Shown one piece after another: positions 16,093 to 26,000 of a stretch of DNA of 52,151 bases. Every line of letters starts with the position of its first letter. Position 1 is the stretch's first letter. The notes under the pieces are model-generated. The model saw nothing but the letters and a program-made list of their open reading frames with translations, did not search any database and was not told the DNA's origin. The DNA comes from Raineya orbicola (GTDB lineage: Bacteria > Bacteroidota > Bacteroidia > Cytophagales > Thermonemataceae): the NCBI RefSeq assembly GCF_002843425.1, contig NZ_NKXO01000027.1:1-52151 (forward strand), read 5' to 3'. The position numbers and the translations under genes are program-made.

Positions 16093-16720
16093 AGAGTGGA
16101 TTTTAAATTCAGCTGTTAATCGTTTTCAACTTAATTTCAAGAAAAATGTTGGAGCGGTTTCTGAAGCTATACGAAAATGTTCTCCTAAAAACATAGAAGA
16201 GTGGCGTAATTATTATTTTCAAAATGTTAGGTCAAAAGAACATATTGAAGAATTGGGTAAAAGGTTATATGTAAAAGTTACGGAGGTGATTCAAGCAGAA
16301 GTGAGTGAAATTACGTTGGAAGACTGCATAAATTATATGCTGCAACTAGTGATAGATAGAACTTATGATGGATATGTAACTGAAATTCAGACTATTTATG
16401 GTCAATTACAAGCAGAGTTGGGAATAAAAATAGAACCTGCCCCCGATGAGTGGGATAGGTTATTTAATGTAGATTTTTACATAAAAATTGCTGAAAAATA
16501 TATTGGTTTGCAAATAAAGCCTATTAACAAAGGGATACAATTGCCTGAAATGTTCAAAGAATACGCTTTACAAGAAAAATCACACCAAGAATTTACAAAA
16601 AAATTTGGAGGGAAAGTTTTTTATTTGTTTTCAACAAGTGTTGAAGGTAAAAAAGAAATTCAAAATAAGGAAGTAATTGAGGAAATCAGAGCAGAAATTG
16701 AAAGATTGAAACAACTATAA
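16085..16720 (+). CDS. MjaI-family type II restriction endonuclease
   Basis: A 211-residue protein that begins MPKEWILNSAVNRFQLNFKK and contains EIQTIYGQLQ, PAPDEWDRLFNVDFYIKI and YIGLQIKPI. These are features I recall for the MjaI endonuclease family. The D...QxK pattern (NVDF then LQIKP) fits a PD-(D/E)xK-type active site with Gln replacing the usual acid. MjaI, from Methanocaldococcus jannaschii, cuts at CTAG; the same site here is likely but not proven. The gene overlaps the MTase by 8 nt, so the two are translationally coupled, protection gene first. Together they form a complete type II restriction-modification unit. Confidence 0.85.
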   Translation: MPKEWILNSAVNRFQLNFKKNVGAVSEAIRKCSPKNIEEWRNYYFQNVRSKEHIEELGKRLYVKVTEVIQAEVSEITLEDCINYMLQLVIDRTYDGYVTEIQTIYGQLQAELGIKIEPAPDEWDRLFNVDFYIKIAEKYIGLQIKPINKGIQLPEMFKEYALQEKSHQEFTKKFGGKVFYLFSTSVEGKKEIQNKEVIEEIRAEIERLKQL

Positions 16721-16762
16721 TTTTTTTTCGTTTTATATTTTTAGTATTTATCAAACTTTTCA

Positions 16763-17740
16763 ATGCCTATTCGTATAGAAGAGATACAAGCTCCTATTCA
16801 GAACGAAATGATGCTTTTTGAGCAGAAATTTCGTTCATTTATGCAAAGCAAAGTTTTTCTATTAGATACTATTACACACTACATTGTTAAGCGGAAAGGC
16901 AAGCAAATTCGCCCGATGTTTGTGTTTCTAATTGCGGGAGCTTGTGGGGGCATTACTGAAAAAACTTATCGTGGGGCTTCACTGATAGAACTGCTTCACA
17001 CGGCTACTTTGGTACACGATGACGTAGTAGATGACTCTATGTACCGAAGAGGTTTTTTTTCTATCAATGCTCTTTGGAAAAATAAAATTGCTGTACTGGT
17101 AGGAGATTATTTGCTTTCAAGGGGTTTGTTGCTTTCAGTAGATAATCAAGATTTTGACTTACTGCAAATTGTTTCTACCGCAGTACGCGAAATGAGCGAA
17201 GGGGAACTTCTGCAAATTGCCAAAGCCCGCAAGTTGGATATTACCGAAGAGGTATATTTTGAGGTTATACGGCAGAAAACGGCTTCATTGATAGCTTCTT
17301 GTTGTGCTGTGGGAGCTTGTTCGGCGGGGGTAAGCCCTGAAATTCAAGAAAAAGCTAAACTTTTTGGTGAAAAAGTTGGCATTGCTTTTCAAATCAAAGA
17401 TGATTTATTTGATTATGGCGATGCCGAAATCGGAAAGCCCGTAGGGATTGATATTAAAGAAAAGAAAATGACTTTACCGCTCATTTATGCTCTTTCAAAA
17501 GCTTCTTGGCTTGAAAAGCGAGAAATTATTTTTCTCATCAAAAACCAAAGTCATAAGAATAGCACGGTGAAAAGAGTTGTGGAATTTGTGAAAAACAAAG
17601 GAGGCATTGAATATGCCCAAGAAAAAATGCAAAAATACTATCAGGAAGCTATTACACTGCTGAATAGTTTTTTGCCCCAAAATGAGTACAGCATATCCCT
17701 GCAAAAACTTTTACAATTTACTATTGAGCGTAATCACTAA
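16763..17740 (+). CDS. Polyprenyl diphosphate synthase
   Basis: A 325-residue all-helical trans-prenyltransferase with both Asp-rich motifs: LVHDDVVDDS (first) and QIKDDLFDYG (second), plus the GKQIRPMFVFL region that contacts the diphosphate. It elongates farnesyl diphosphate with isopentenyl diphosphate to a long chain, probably for the menaquinone side chain (a menC gene is further along the window) or another quinone. Chain length cannot be deduced. It follows the R-M pair by 42 nt on the same strand. Confidence 0.92.
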   Translation: MPIRIEEIQAPIQNEMMLFEQKFRSFMQSKVFLLDTITHYIVKRKGKQIRPMFVFLIAGACGGITEKTYRGASLIELLHTATLVHDDVVDDSMYRRGFFSINALWKNKIAVLVGDYLLSRGLLLSVDNQDFDLLQIVSTAVREMSEGELLQIAKARKLDITEEVYFEVIRQKTASLIASCCAVGACSAGVSPEIQEKAKLFGEKVGIAFQIKDDLFDYGDAEIGKPVGIDIKEKKMTLPLIYALSKASWLEKREIIFLIKNQSHKNSTVKRVVEFVKNKGGIEYAQEKMQKYYQEAITLLNSFLPQNEYSISLQKLLQFTIERNH

Positions 17741-17746
17741 CTTTCA

Positions 17747-17803
17747 GCCACGAATAACACGAATTATACAAGAATACAGAAAAAACATTCGTGCATTCGT
17801 GGC
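17747..17803. repeat. Dispersed hairpin repeat, copy 1
   Basis: GCCACGAAT (17747-17755) and ATTCGTGGC (17795-17803) are perfect inverted arms, with nested inner arms CACGAAT (17758-17764) and ATTCGTG (17787-17793). A second, closely similar copy lies at 36320-36372. It sits between the convergent ends of the polyprenyl synthase and PorE-like genes. Confidence 0.8.
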
Positions 17804-17835
17804 AGTTTTGTTGGGTTTTAATTTTTGAGGGATAG

Positions 17836-19824
17836 CTAATTTACGCTTATAATCTCACATTCAGTACGGCGGTTGAGTTGTCTGCCTTCATCGGTATCAT
17901 TGGGAGCGATAGGACGCAATTCGCCATAGCCTTTGGCAACCAAGCGTTTAGGGTCAATACCTTTTTCTACCAGATAACGCACCACAGATTGAGCCCTTCG
18001 TTCTGAAAGCCCTTGATTTTTAGCTTCTGTGCCAATGGCATCGGTATGTCCCGAAATTTCTACTTTTACTTTGGGGTATCTTTGAAGGAAAGCTACTAAT
18101 TTTTCTAATTCTACAACAGACTCTTGGCGTAAGAAATCTTTATCAAAGTCATAAAATACTTTGAGTTTGATTTTCGCACCTTTTTCAATTTTCACAAGGT
18201 CAATATCTACGATAATTTCTTGGTTTTTGTCTTTGGGCTGGGGTGGTACGGTAAATTCCTCTGAATGAAACATATAGCCTTCCTTATCTACGCTAATAAG
18301 GAAATGTTTGTCAGCAGGAACAATGGTTTCGTATTTACCTGTTTTTTCTTCGGAAGTCATTTCCTCCTCTAAGTGATTGTCTCGCAAATCGTAGAGCGTG
18401 ATAGCGGCGGAAAGACGTTCTTTAGTTTTGGCATCACGAATAGTGCCTTTTAGAATAGTAATAAATTTTTTCTCCTCTTGGGTAGGAGTTTGAGGTGTTG
18501 GGATATTAATAGCTACTTGTTTATCTGGGATTTGTGTGTTTTTATCCACTTTTACATACTCTAAATTTCTTTCAGGCAAATAAGTAACATACAAATCCTT
18601 ATCGCCCAAGCCACCTGCCCTACCTGATGAAAAATATCCTCTTTTATTATCCGCTGAAACCACAAAATAAATATCATCATCGGCGGTATTGATAGGAAAG
18701 CCCATATTCAGTGGGGTAGTCCATTTGCCGTCTTTCAGTTCGCTTACAAAAATATCGTAGCCGCCCATAGAGCTATGCCCTTGCGAACTGAAATAGAGAG
18801 TAGTTTCATTATGAATGAAGGGAGCATCTTCATCGTAAGGGGTGTTGATAGTAGAACCTAAATTGATAGGTTCGCCCCATTCGCCTTTTTCGTTTTTGGT
18901 GGATTTGTAAATATCTAGCCCGCCGAAGCCGCCCGGTCTGTCGCTAGAAAAATACACAGTGTTGCCATCGTGAGTGATAGAAATAGAAGGTTCGCGGTAT
19001 TTGGTATTGATTTTATTACCCATAGATTTAGGTTCAGTCCAGCCCTCAGATTGTTTTTCGGAAATATAAATATCTCCCATTTTCTCTTTGCCCGAGCCTG
19101 TTTTATAGACAAAAAGTTTTGTACCATCAGGCGAAAGAGCGATACAAGCATCGTGAGAATTACCATTGATAGGGCGAGGCAGATTTTTAGGTTCTGTCCA
19201 TTTACCATTGATATGTTCTGAAATGTAAATATCTTCAAAATATTCTTGGTCATAGTCTTTGCCACCGCCTGTGGTATTGGGGCGGCGAGCCGTAAAAAGC
19301 ATAATCTTTTCATCTTCTGATATAACAGGTACGTACTCGGGATAGGGTGAATTGAGAATATCTCCCAAATTTTCAATAACTACACGTGAAGGGTCTTTGG
19401 TGTACTCTCTGCCGTATTTGCATTCTTGCAAGTGTTTAGGAATATCTTTGGCAAATTCGCTTTCGCTCATTGCTATTTGATAAAATTTTTCAGCTTTATC
19501 CCAATTGTGCAAAAAATGATAGGTTTGAGCAAGGTAGTAAGTTAGATTTTTATGATGCTTGGGAGCATACTCATACACAAATTCTAAATGAGGTAGTGCT
19601 TTCCCTTTGTGGGCAGTTTGCAAATAGCAAATGCCTAATTTATAGCTGGCATCAACGATTTTTTCTAATTTAGGCTCTTCATTGATGTACGCTTCATAAA
19701 ATGGAATAGCAAGGCTATACTCCTGATAGCTATAATGATATTCTGCTTGTCTTAAAGATTTTTTTTGAGCAAAAACAAAATTTGCAAGAACACAAAACCA
19801 CAGAAAGAAGTATAATTTTTTCAT
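17836..19824 (-). CDS. PorE-like OmpA-family lipoprotein-type T9SS component (TPR, PD40 propeller, CRD, OmpA)
   Basis: A 662-residue secreted protein. After a signal segment (FLWFCVLANFVFAQ) come TPR-like helices (about 20-130), then repeated PD40/WD40-like blades (for example ALSPDGTKLFVYKTG, DGNTVYFSSDRPGG), then a carboxypeptidase-regulatory-like fold (about 450-525, KGTIRDAKTKERLSAAITLY), then an OmpA peptidoglycan-binding domain (SGHTDAIGTEAKNQGLSERR). This order matches PorE of the T9SS in Porphyromonas, which anchors the machinery to peptidoglycan. ATG at 19824 is preferred; a TTG three codons earlier also opens the frame. Many Bacteroidota genomes have paralogues, so the exact role is uncertain. 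Confidence 0.88.
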   Translation of the reverse strand: MKKLYFFLWFCVLANFVFAQKKSLRQAEYHYSYQEYSLAIPFYEAYINEEPKLEKIVDASYKLGICYLQTAHKGKALPHLEFVYEYAPKHHKNLTYYLAQTYHFLHNWDKAEKFYQIAMSESEFAKDIPKHLQECKYGREYTKDPSRVVIENLGDILNSPYPEYVPVISEDEKIMLFTARRPNTTGGGKDYDQEYFEDIYISEHINGKWTEPKNLPRPINGNSHDACIALSPDGTKLFVYKTGSGKEKMGDIYISEKQSEGWTEPKSMGNKINTKYREPSISITHDGNTVYFSSDRPGGFGGLDIYKSTKNEKGEWGEPINLGSTINTPYDEDAPFIHNETTLYFSSQGHSSMGGYDIFVSELKDGKWTTPLNMGFPINTADDDIYFVVSADNKRGYFSSGRAGGLGDKDLYVTYLPERNLEYVKVDKNTQIPDKQVAINIPTPQTPTQEEKKFITILKGTIRDAKTKERLSAAITLYDLRDNHLEEEMTSEEKTGKYETIVPADKHFLISVDKEGYMFHSEEFTVPPQPKDKNQEIIVDIDLVKIEKGAKIKLKVFYDFDKDFLRQESVVELEKLVAFLQRYPKVKVEISGHTDAIGTEAKNQGLSERRAQSVVRYLVEKGIDPKRLVAKGYGELRPIAPNDTDEGRQLNRRTECEIISVN

Positions 19825-19911
19825 ACAGCTCAATTTTTATGGCAATAAAGTTAAAAATTTTGGGCGAAAAAGAAAAGATAAATAAGGCTATTTGTTCTTA
19901 AAATGCTTTGA

Positions 19912-20682
19912 TTAGATACGTAAGTTACCTTTTTCACTCAGCCCAAACAAAGCAAAATCATATTTTACGGGGTCTTGGGGGCAAAATTTGCGTAAGTTTT
20001 CTGTTAGTTCCAAAGCGGCGAGCCAATCGGTTGATTTGCGGGTAATTAGTCCTAATGCTCGGGCGGTGCGTTCGGTATGTACATCGCAAGGGCAGACGAG
20101 TTGGGAGGGTTTAATTTTTTGCCAAATACCAAAATCTACGCCGTTTTTATCTTTTCTCACCATCCAACGCAAAAACATACACAGCCTTTTGCAGGTAGAT
20201 TTTCTTGTAGGGGTAGGTATATGTTTGCGTGTGCGTGCAAGAGCAAAGGGAAGTGAAAAAAAAGTTTTTTCAAAATGGATAAGAGCTTTTTCTATGTTTT
20301 TTTCTTGCAAGGAAAACTCTTGAACAAAAGCCTCCTCTAAACTTTCGTGTTTTTTGTACCAAAACTGCAAAAAGTGCAAAAAATAAAGGTTATCATCAGC
20401 ATTAAAAGTACGTTGTTTGAATTGCAGAAAAGGTTTCAAATCTGTTTCTTGAAAATTTTTTACAAAATGATAGGGGGCATTATCCATCATTTGTAGGAGT
20501 TCGCGACATTTGCGAATAATCACTTTTCGCTGTCCCCAAGCGAGAGTTGCGGCAAAAAAACCTGCGATTTCCCTATCTTGCTTGCCTGTAAAGCTGTGAG
20601 GAATGCAGATAGGGTCATTTTCAATGAAGGCAGGTTGGTTGAAGTGTTTATAGGCTTCTTCTAAAATTTTATAAACTTGCAT
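19912..20682 (-). CDS. TIGR02757 family protein (DUF2400)
   Basis: A 256-residue protein with features of the TIGR02757/DUF2400 family: DREIAGFFAATLAWGQRKVI, CRRLCMFLRWMVRKD-like basic helix, and the terminal VCPCDVHTERTARALGLITRK. The helical pattern with a conserved DxH is reminiscent of HhH-type DNA glycosylase folds, but no activity is established for the family. It is preceded by a T/C-rich repeat stretch and by the UbiB-like kinase gene on the same strand, possibly one operon. Confidence 0.85.
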   Translation of the reverse strand: MQVYKILEEAYKHFNQPAFIENDPICIPHSFTGKQDREIAGFFAATLAWGQRKVIIRKCRELLQMMDNAPYHFVKNFQETDLKPFLQFKQRTFNADDNLYFLHFLQFWYKKHESLEEAFVQEFSLQEKNIEKALIHFEKTFFSLPFALARTRKHIPTPTRKSTCKRLCMFLRWMVRKDKNGVDFGIWQKIKPSQLVCPCDVHTERTARALGLITRKSTDWLAALELTENLRKFCPQDPVKYDFALFGLSEKGNLRI

Positions 20683-20685
20683 TTT

Positions 20686-20731
20686 TCTTTTTTCCTGTTT
20701 CTTATCTCTCGTTTCCTGTTTCCTGTTTCTT
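20686..20731. repeat. TTTCCTGTTTC-type tandem/degenerate repeats
   Basis: The spacer between the UbiB-like gene and the TIGR02757 gene holds three copies of TTTCCTGTTT separated by CTTATCTCTC. On the minus strand this reads as GAAACAGGA repeats just before the ATG. AGGA within it may act as a ribosome binding site; the rest is low-complexity. Confidence 0.55.
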
Positions 20732-20735
20732 ACGT

Positions 20736-22055
20736 CTATTGAATTGGCTTGCTCAAAAATTCAGGTTTAGTGGTGCGAATGTTGGCTTTGAGTTGGTTTA
20801 GGATAGAATACAGCCCAAAATAAGTGCGATTGATATACAAGCCGTGTCTTGAACCGCGAGCTTGATTGGCTTTGCGAAGTTCTTCCATACGAGCCAAATT
20901 TTCGGCGTAATGATAAATTTCTTGAAAATAGCTATCATCGCCGAAGTCAAATGTTTCTTGGTGGAAAGGTCTGCCAAGTAGTTCTATCATTCCTTTGAAA
21001 AGATTGGCAAAGAGGGCTTGTTGTTCGGGGGTATCTTGGGGCAAGATGAAACCTAAATTTTTAAAGGTTTGCAGGAGTGTAGCTTCGTCTTTAAGCAAAT
21101 ACGGATTGATAACTATAAAATAATTGTCGTAGTATTCTTGCGGAATTTCTTTGATACAGCCAAAATCAATTACACCGACTTTACCTTCGGGGGTGAGCAA
21201 AAAATTTCCAGGGTGGGGGTCTGCGTGAACGGCTTTGAGCGTGTGAATTTGATAATCGTAAAAATCCCAAAGGGCTTGACCTATGCGATTACGAACTTCT
21301 TGCGAAGGATTAGTTTTCAAAAATTCGGGTAAATGTTTGCCTTCCAGCCAATCCATAGTTAGGATTTTTTTGCAGGAATATTCAGGATAGTATTGAGCAA
21401 AAAATAAATCAGGAAAATGCGAACAAGCCTTTGAAATTTCTATGGAGCGTTTCAGTTCTAAATCATAATCAGCCTCTTCTAAAAGTTTACTTTCTACCTC
21501 CTGCATATACAGGTCAATATCTTTTTCATTCATATTCAAAATGCGAACAGCAAATGGTTTTACCATTCGCAAATCGGATTTGATGCTTTCGGATACTCCC
21601 GGATATTGAATTTTTACAGCGAATTTTTTACCCTTCAAAGTCGCCTGATGTACTTGCCCAATAGAGGCGGCATTGATAGCATCTTTACTAAAAGTATCAA
21701 AGATTTCCGTAGGGGCTTTGCCCAAGTATTGCTTAAAGGTTTTTACCACGAGCGGGTAGGAAAGAGGCGGAGCAGAATATTGAGCCATTGTAAATCTATC
21801 CACATAGGCTTTGGGCAAAACGTTTTTATCCATACTCATCATTTGGGCAACCTTCAAGGCACTGCCTTTGAGTTGGCTTAACGTTTTATAGATATCTTCG
21901 GCATTATTTTCGTGAAGTTCTTCTTTGCTGAGTTCAGGATTTACGAGCTTTTTGGCATAGTGTTTAAGATAATTTCCACCTACTTTTACACCTGTCTGAA
22001 TGAATTTTGTGGCACGAGCTACTTTGGAAGTGGGGATACTTTCTTGTTTTTTCAT
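20736..22055 (-). CDS. ABC1/AarF/UbiB-family atypical kinase
   Basis: A 439-residue protein with ABC1 family features: KGSALKVAQMMSMD (the KxGQ-type helix), ASIGQVHQATLKGKKFAVKIQYPGV (Ala-rich loop plus catalytic Lys), LEEADYDLELKR, VHADPHPGNFLLT (catalytic loop with HxDxxxxN) and VIDFGCIKEI (metal-binding Asp). UbiB-type proteins are ATPases needed for quinone biosynthesis or lipid trafficking; this organism would probably use menaquinone, so the role here is unclear. Likely co-transcribed with the downstream TIGR02757 gene. Confidence 0.92.
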   Translation of the reverse strand: MKKQESIPTSKVARATKFIQTGVKVGGNYLKHYAKKLVNPELSKEELHENNAEDIYKTLSQLKGSALKVAQMMSMDKNVLPKAYVDRFTMAQYSAPPLSYPLVVKTFKQYLGKAPTEIFDTFSKDAINAASIGQVHQATLKGKKFAVKIQYPGVSESIKSDLRMVKPFAVRILNMNEKDIDLYMQEVESKLLEEADYDLELKRSIEISKACSHFPDLFFAQYYPEYSCKKILTMDWLEGKHLPEFLKTNPSQEVRNRIGQALWDFYDYQIHTLKAVHADPHPGNFLLTPEGKVGVIDFGCIKEIPQEYYDNYFIVINPYLLKDEATLLQTFKNLGFILPQDTPEQQALFANLFKGMIELLGRPFHQETFDFGDDSYFQEIYHYAENLARMEELRKANQARGSRHGLYINRTYFGLYSILNQLKANIRTTKPEFLSKPIQ

Positions 22056-22176
22056 AGAAAAAAGCCTTTTTTTGCAAAACTAAATTTTGGGTAGCAAAGT
22101 TTCGTGAAAGGTAGATTAAATTTCTACAAATACTTTCAGATTTCAACCCTTTATCTAAACATCTAACATCTAACCA

Positions 22177-23052
22177 ATGAAATCTGGTTTTGTAAATATT
22201 ATCGGCAAGCCTAATGCGGGGAAATCTACGCTGATGAATGCCCTTGTAGGCGAAAAACTTGCGATTGTTACGCCCAAAGCTCAAACTACTCGCCACCGCA
22301 TTAAGGGCATTCTCACAACGGATAGTTATCAGATTGTTTTTTCCGATACACCGGGCATTATTGAGGCAAAATATGCCTTGCACAAGGTAATGATGAAATT
22401 TGTGGAGGAAAGTTTGGAAGATGCCGATTTGCTTTTGTGGGTGATAGACGTAAGCGATAACGAAGAAGATGAAAAATTGATAACTCTTTTATCGCAACAT
22501 CAAGACCGACTGATGATTATCTTGAATAAAATTGACTTGATTAACCAAAAAACTTTGGAAAGTAAAGTTTTAGAATGGCAACAACTTTTCCCTAATGTGC
22601 CGATACTTCCTATTTCGGCAATCAATCAGTTTCAGACGGATGTTCTTTTGCAAAAAATTGTAGAAAGACTTCCCGAACACCCCGCTTATTTTGATGAAGA
22701 TGCTCTCACGGACAAAACAGAGCGTTTTTTTGCGGCGGAAATTTTACGAGAAAAGGTTTTTTTACATTACCAAAAAGAAGTGCCATATAGCACAGATGTG
22801 CAAATAATTTCTTTCAAAGAAAAAGAAGGTATTCTTCATATTCAGGCGGAAATTATTGTAGAAAGAGAGAGCCAAAAAGGTATTTTGATAGGTAAAGGAG
22901 GCAAAGATTTGAAAAAAGTAGGTACAGAGGCTCGTAAAGAAATGGAGCAGTTTTTTGGCAAAAAAGTACATTTGGAGCAGTTTGTGAAAGTAGAAAAGGA
23001 TTGGCGAAAGCAGGAAAAGTGGCTCAAAAGATTGGGTTATCAAGTAGATTAG
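22177..23052 (+). CDS. era: GTPase Era
   Basis: A 291-residue ribosome-assembly GTPase. G1 is GKPNAGKST, G3 is SDTPGI, G4 is ILNKIDL, G5 is ISAIN. The C-terminal KH domain carries the GILIGKGGKDLKKVG motif that binds the 3' end of 16S rRNA. It helps 30S maturation. Length and architecture are normal. It stands alone and is followed by a strong terminator shared with the convergent subtilase gene. Confidence 0.97.
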   Translation: MKSGFVNIIGKPNAGKSTLMNALVGEKLAIVTPKAQTTRHRIKGILTTDSYQIVFSDTPGIIEAKYALHKVMMKFVEESLEDADLLLWVIDVSDNEEDEKLITLLSQHQDRLMIILNKIDLINQKTLESKVLEWQQLFPNVPILPISAINQFQTDVLLQKIVERLPEHPAYFDEDALTDKTERFFAAEILREKVFLHYQKEVPYSTDVQIISFKEKEGILHIQAEIIVERESQKGILIGKGGKDLKKVGTEARKEMEQFFGKKVHLEQFVKVEKDWRKQEKWLKRLGYQVD

Positions 23053-23055
23053 AAA

Positions 23056-23090
23056 AAAATCCCCTTTACAGCAAACTGAAAGGGGATTTT
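23056..23090. terminator. Bidirectional terminator
   Basis: ATCCCCTTT (23059-23067) pairs with AAAGGGGAT (23079-23087), with A and T runs either side, between convergent era and the subtilase gene. Confidence 0.8.
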
Positions 23091-23095
23091 AGCAT

Positions 23096-26000
23096 TTATT
23101 GCTTCGCTACTTTCCGAATAGCTCGGTGGGTAGCATTTTTGATTTCTAAAATATACAAACCTTTGGGCAATTTGCTTACATCAATATTCTGATTTTCTTG
23201 CAAAGAGCCTTCCAGTAGCTTTCTACCTTTTACATCTATGAGCGTAAATTGTGAGTTATTTTGCAAATTTTTGGGCAAAGTAATACTTATTTCACTTTCT
23301 GTGGGATTGGGGACAATAAGTAATTCATTGGAAACATCTTGCAAAGAAAGTACCGTAACAACCACTTCGTTAGACATTTTTTTACAATTGTTGGTGTAGG
23401 ATTGAGCTTCTACTTGGTATGTTCCGAGTGTGTTAGGAGACCATTCGTGATTTGCTCCTGTGGTTGCAAGAAACTGCCCATCTCTGAACCAACGATAATT
23501 CCGATGCCCTTGTGTGGCTCTTAAAACACCATTGTCATAAGCAAGGGTTAGGTTGATACTCACATTTTTAGCCGATACATTACGCTGGTTGTTGGAGGCA
23601 TTTTGGTCGCCTGTTACGTTTACGGTAGCAGAAATCTGATAAGTTTCATCTATAATGCCTAAATTAGCAGTGAAAGTAATTTCTTGTGTAGCATTTGCGG
23701 CAAGAGAGACAATATTGCTCGAGCCAGAAGTTACAAGGGTATTATCAGATTTTTTTACTTCATAATTGAGGGTTAAGTTATTAAGAGTGCTAGTGCCTAC
23801 GTTTTGTACGGTAATTTTCACTTCGCTATTTTCTGACATATTGCAAGAATTGCCCGAAGGAGAAATGTTTGCGATAGCGGCATCGGTAGCACAAACGTAA
23901 GAAGTGAGATTGAAGGAAATAGCATTGCATCTACGGCTTACCGCTCCACTTGGTCCCAAAGCTCTAACGGCATACCAATAGGTATCACCTGTGGGAACAT
24001 TGTCGGCAAAATTAGTAGCAGTAGTCGTCCCAACCGATTCCATATATTTTGTACCCAAACGGAATACTTCATAACTCGTAGCTCCTGTTACGGTACTCCA
24101 CGAAAGATTAACTCCCGAACAGCCCGCAGAAGCACTCAGCCCACTTGGAAAAGGCATAATAGAAAAATTAGCTATACTTTGCGATTGCAAAGCACCTTTG
24201 CTTACACGTACGCGTACCTGTCCGCTTTGTACATTAGGAACATTCCAATCATAAGAGCGGGTTGAACCTGCAAGTCCAGTGATAATGCTTGTCCAAGTAG
24301 TACCGCCGTTGGCAGAATATTCTAAATCAAAACTGCCAGAACTGCCCCAAGCGTCCCAACGAATTTTTTCAGTAGTGCCGGGTGTAAAACTTTCTCCACC
24401 AATGGGGAAAGTAAGCACTACATCATCTTGTACAAATTCGTAGCATACTACATATTGTTGAGGTCCTTGTGGTACGGCGAAGCCATTTACCGAAATGGTA
24501 TAAGTGCCAGCAGCGGGGTCATCAATAGTTACTTGTTCAGAGTTATTGATATTATCAACACCACGTACCGCAGGGTCGGAAGTGGCACTGGGGTTCAAAA
24601 TCCAAGGATTTACAGGAGAAGCAGAAGGCGGGGTAACAGTGAGATTTAAATTATTTACCAAAGGAACACTTGCACCTGCTGCACCTTCGTAGTCGTTCCA
24701 ATAGAGCATTACTTTGAGTTGCTTTGTACCTGCGGGAACGTTAATGGTTTGGGTTTGGGTAACGCCCTGTGTAATACTATTTACATAATAGCGATTTTGC
24801 TCCAAAGTAAGCACCGCTCTGCGAGCATTGATACGACCATAGCCAAAAGTAAAATCGGGTCCAGCATTGCCCAAATCATCAGCGGTGTTCATTACAATTC
24901 CTTTGATAATATCCGAAGTAGGCATTGCGTTACTATTCAAAGCTCGGTAGGCGTGATACAAAGCCGCCAGCGTACCCGATACAGCAGGACAAGCCATTGA
25001 AGTCCCTGATGAAGAGTAATAAGTATTATTTTCTCCCGTAGAATTTACACTCGAACCTACTGCCGAAACTTCGGGCTTTAGTCTGCCATCGGCGGCGGGT
25101 CCTCGGCTACTACTACTACTGATAGCGTCAGTTTTGGAAAGATTAGCCACGGCGATTACGTTTTTACCTGCTTTTCTGCCACCTGTAATGGTGTAAAATG
25201 CCGAACCGCTATTTCCCGCAGAAAATACGTGCATCAGGTCAGGCATTTGACGTATCTGCTGATCTACTTGTCTAGCTCCTGTATTATAGCCTGCATTTAA
25301 GCTTTCTCCCAAAGAGTGCGAAGTTATGCGAACATTTTTAGTATTGTAAGGGGTGGGCATTTGGTCAATGTCGTCGTGGTAAGAATATACTTCCAGATGA
25401 GCTCCGGGTGCTTGTCCTTTCATCAGAGGGTTAAGATTGCCAGCCCCCATAATAATACCCGAAACGTGGTCGCCGTGGTTACCACTATTAGAGGTGATGT
25501 TGTTGGTAATTCTTCCTTTTTTATCAATGTGTGTATCAGCAGTGCCATCATCTCCCATTGAAACCACAATGCCAGTGCCGTCATATTTTCTACCGCCTGC
25601 GTATTCAGAATTTACAAAATTGATGCGATGATTGCTGGTAGCTTCGCGGTTTTCAAGCTGAGCAGGTGGAAAAATAGGCTCTATAAAATATACAAAAGGA
25701 ATTTGAGCCAAATCCTGCATCTTCTGGATAGGTACTCGCAAAATGCTCACATCTGCCAAAAATTTTTCTTGCACTACCTTCACCCAACCCAAAGAAACCA
25801 AACGACCAAGAGCTTCCTGCAAAGGAATATTAGGGTAAATTTGAACAAGCAAATCTACATTACCACGCTCTTTGATAGCCCAATCAGGAATACCTTTATC
25901 AGTGATGAGTTTTGCGATTTTATCAGTAGGAGCGTAGGGATAAATGCTTTTTACACCTAAATTTTGCAGGTTACTACTTGAAACTTCATCAGGCAAATAA

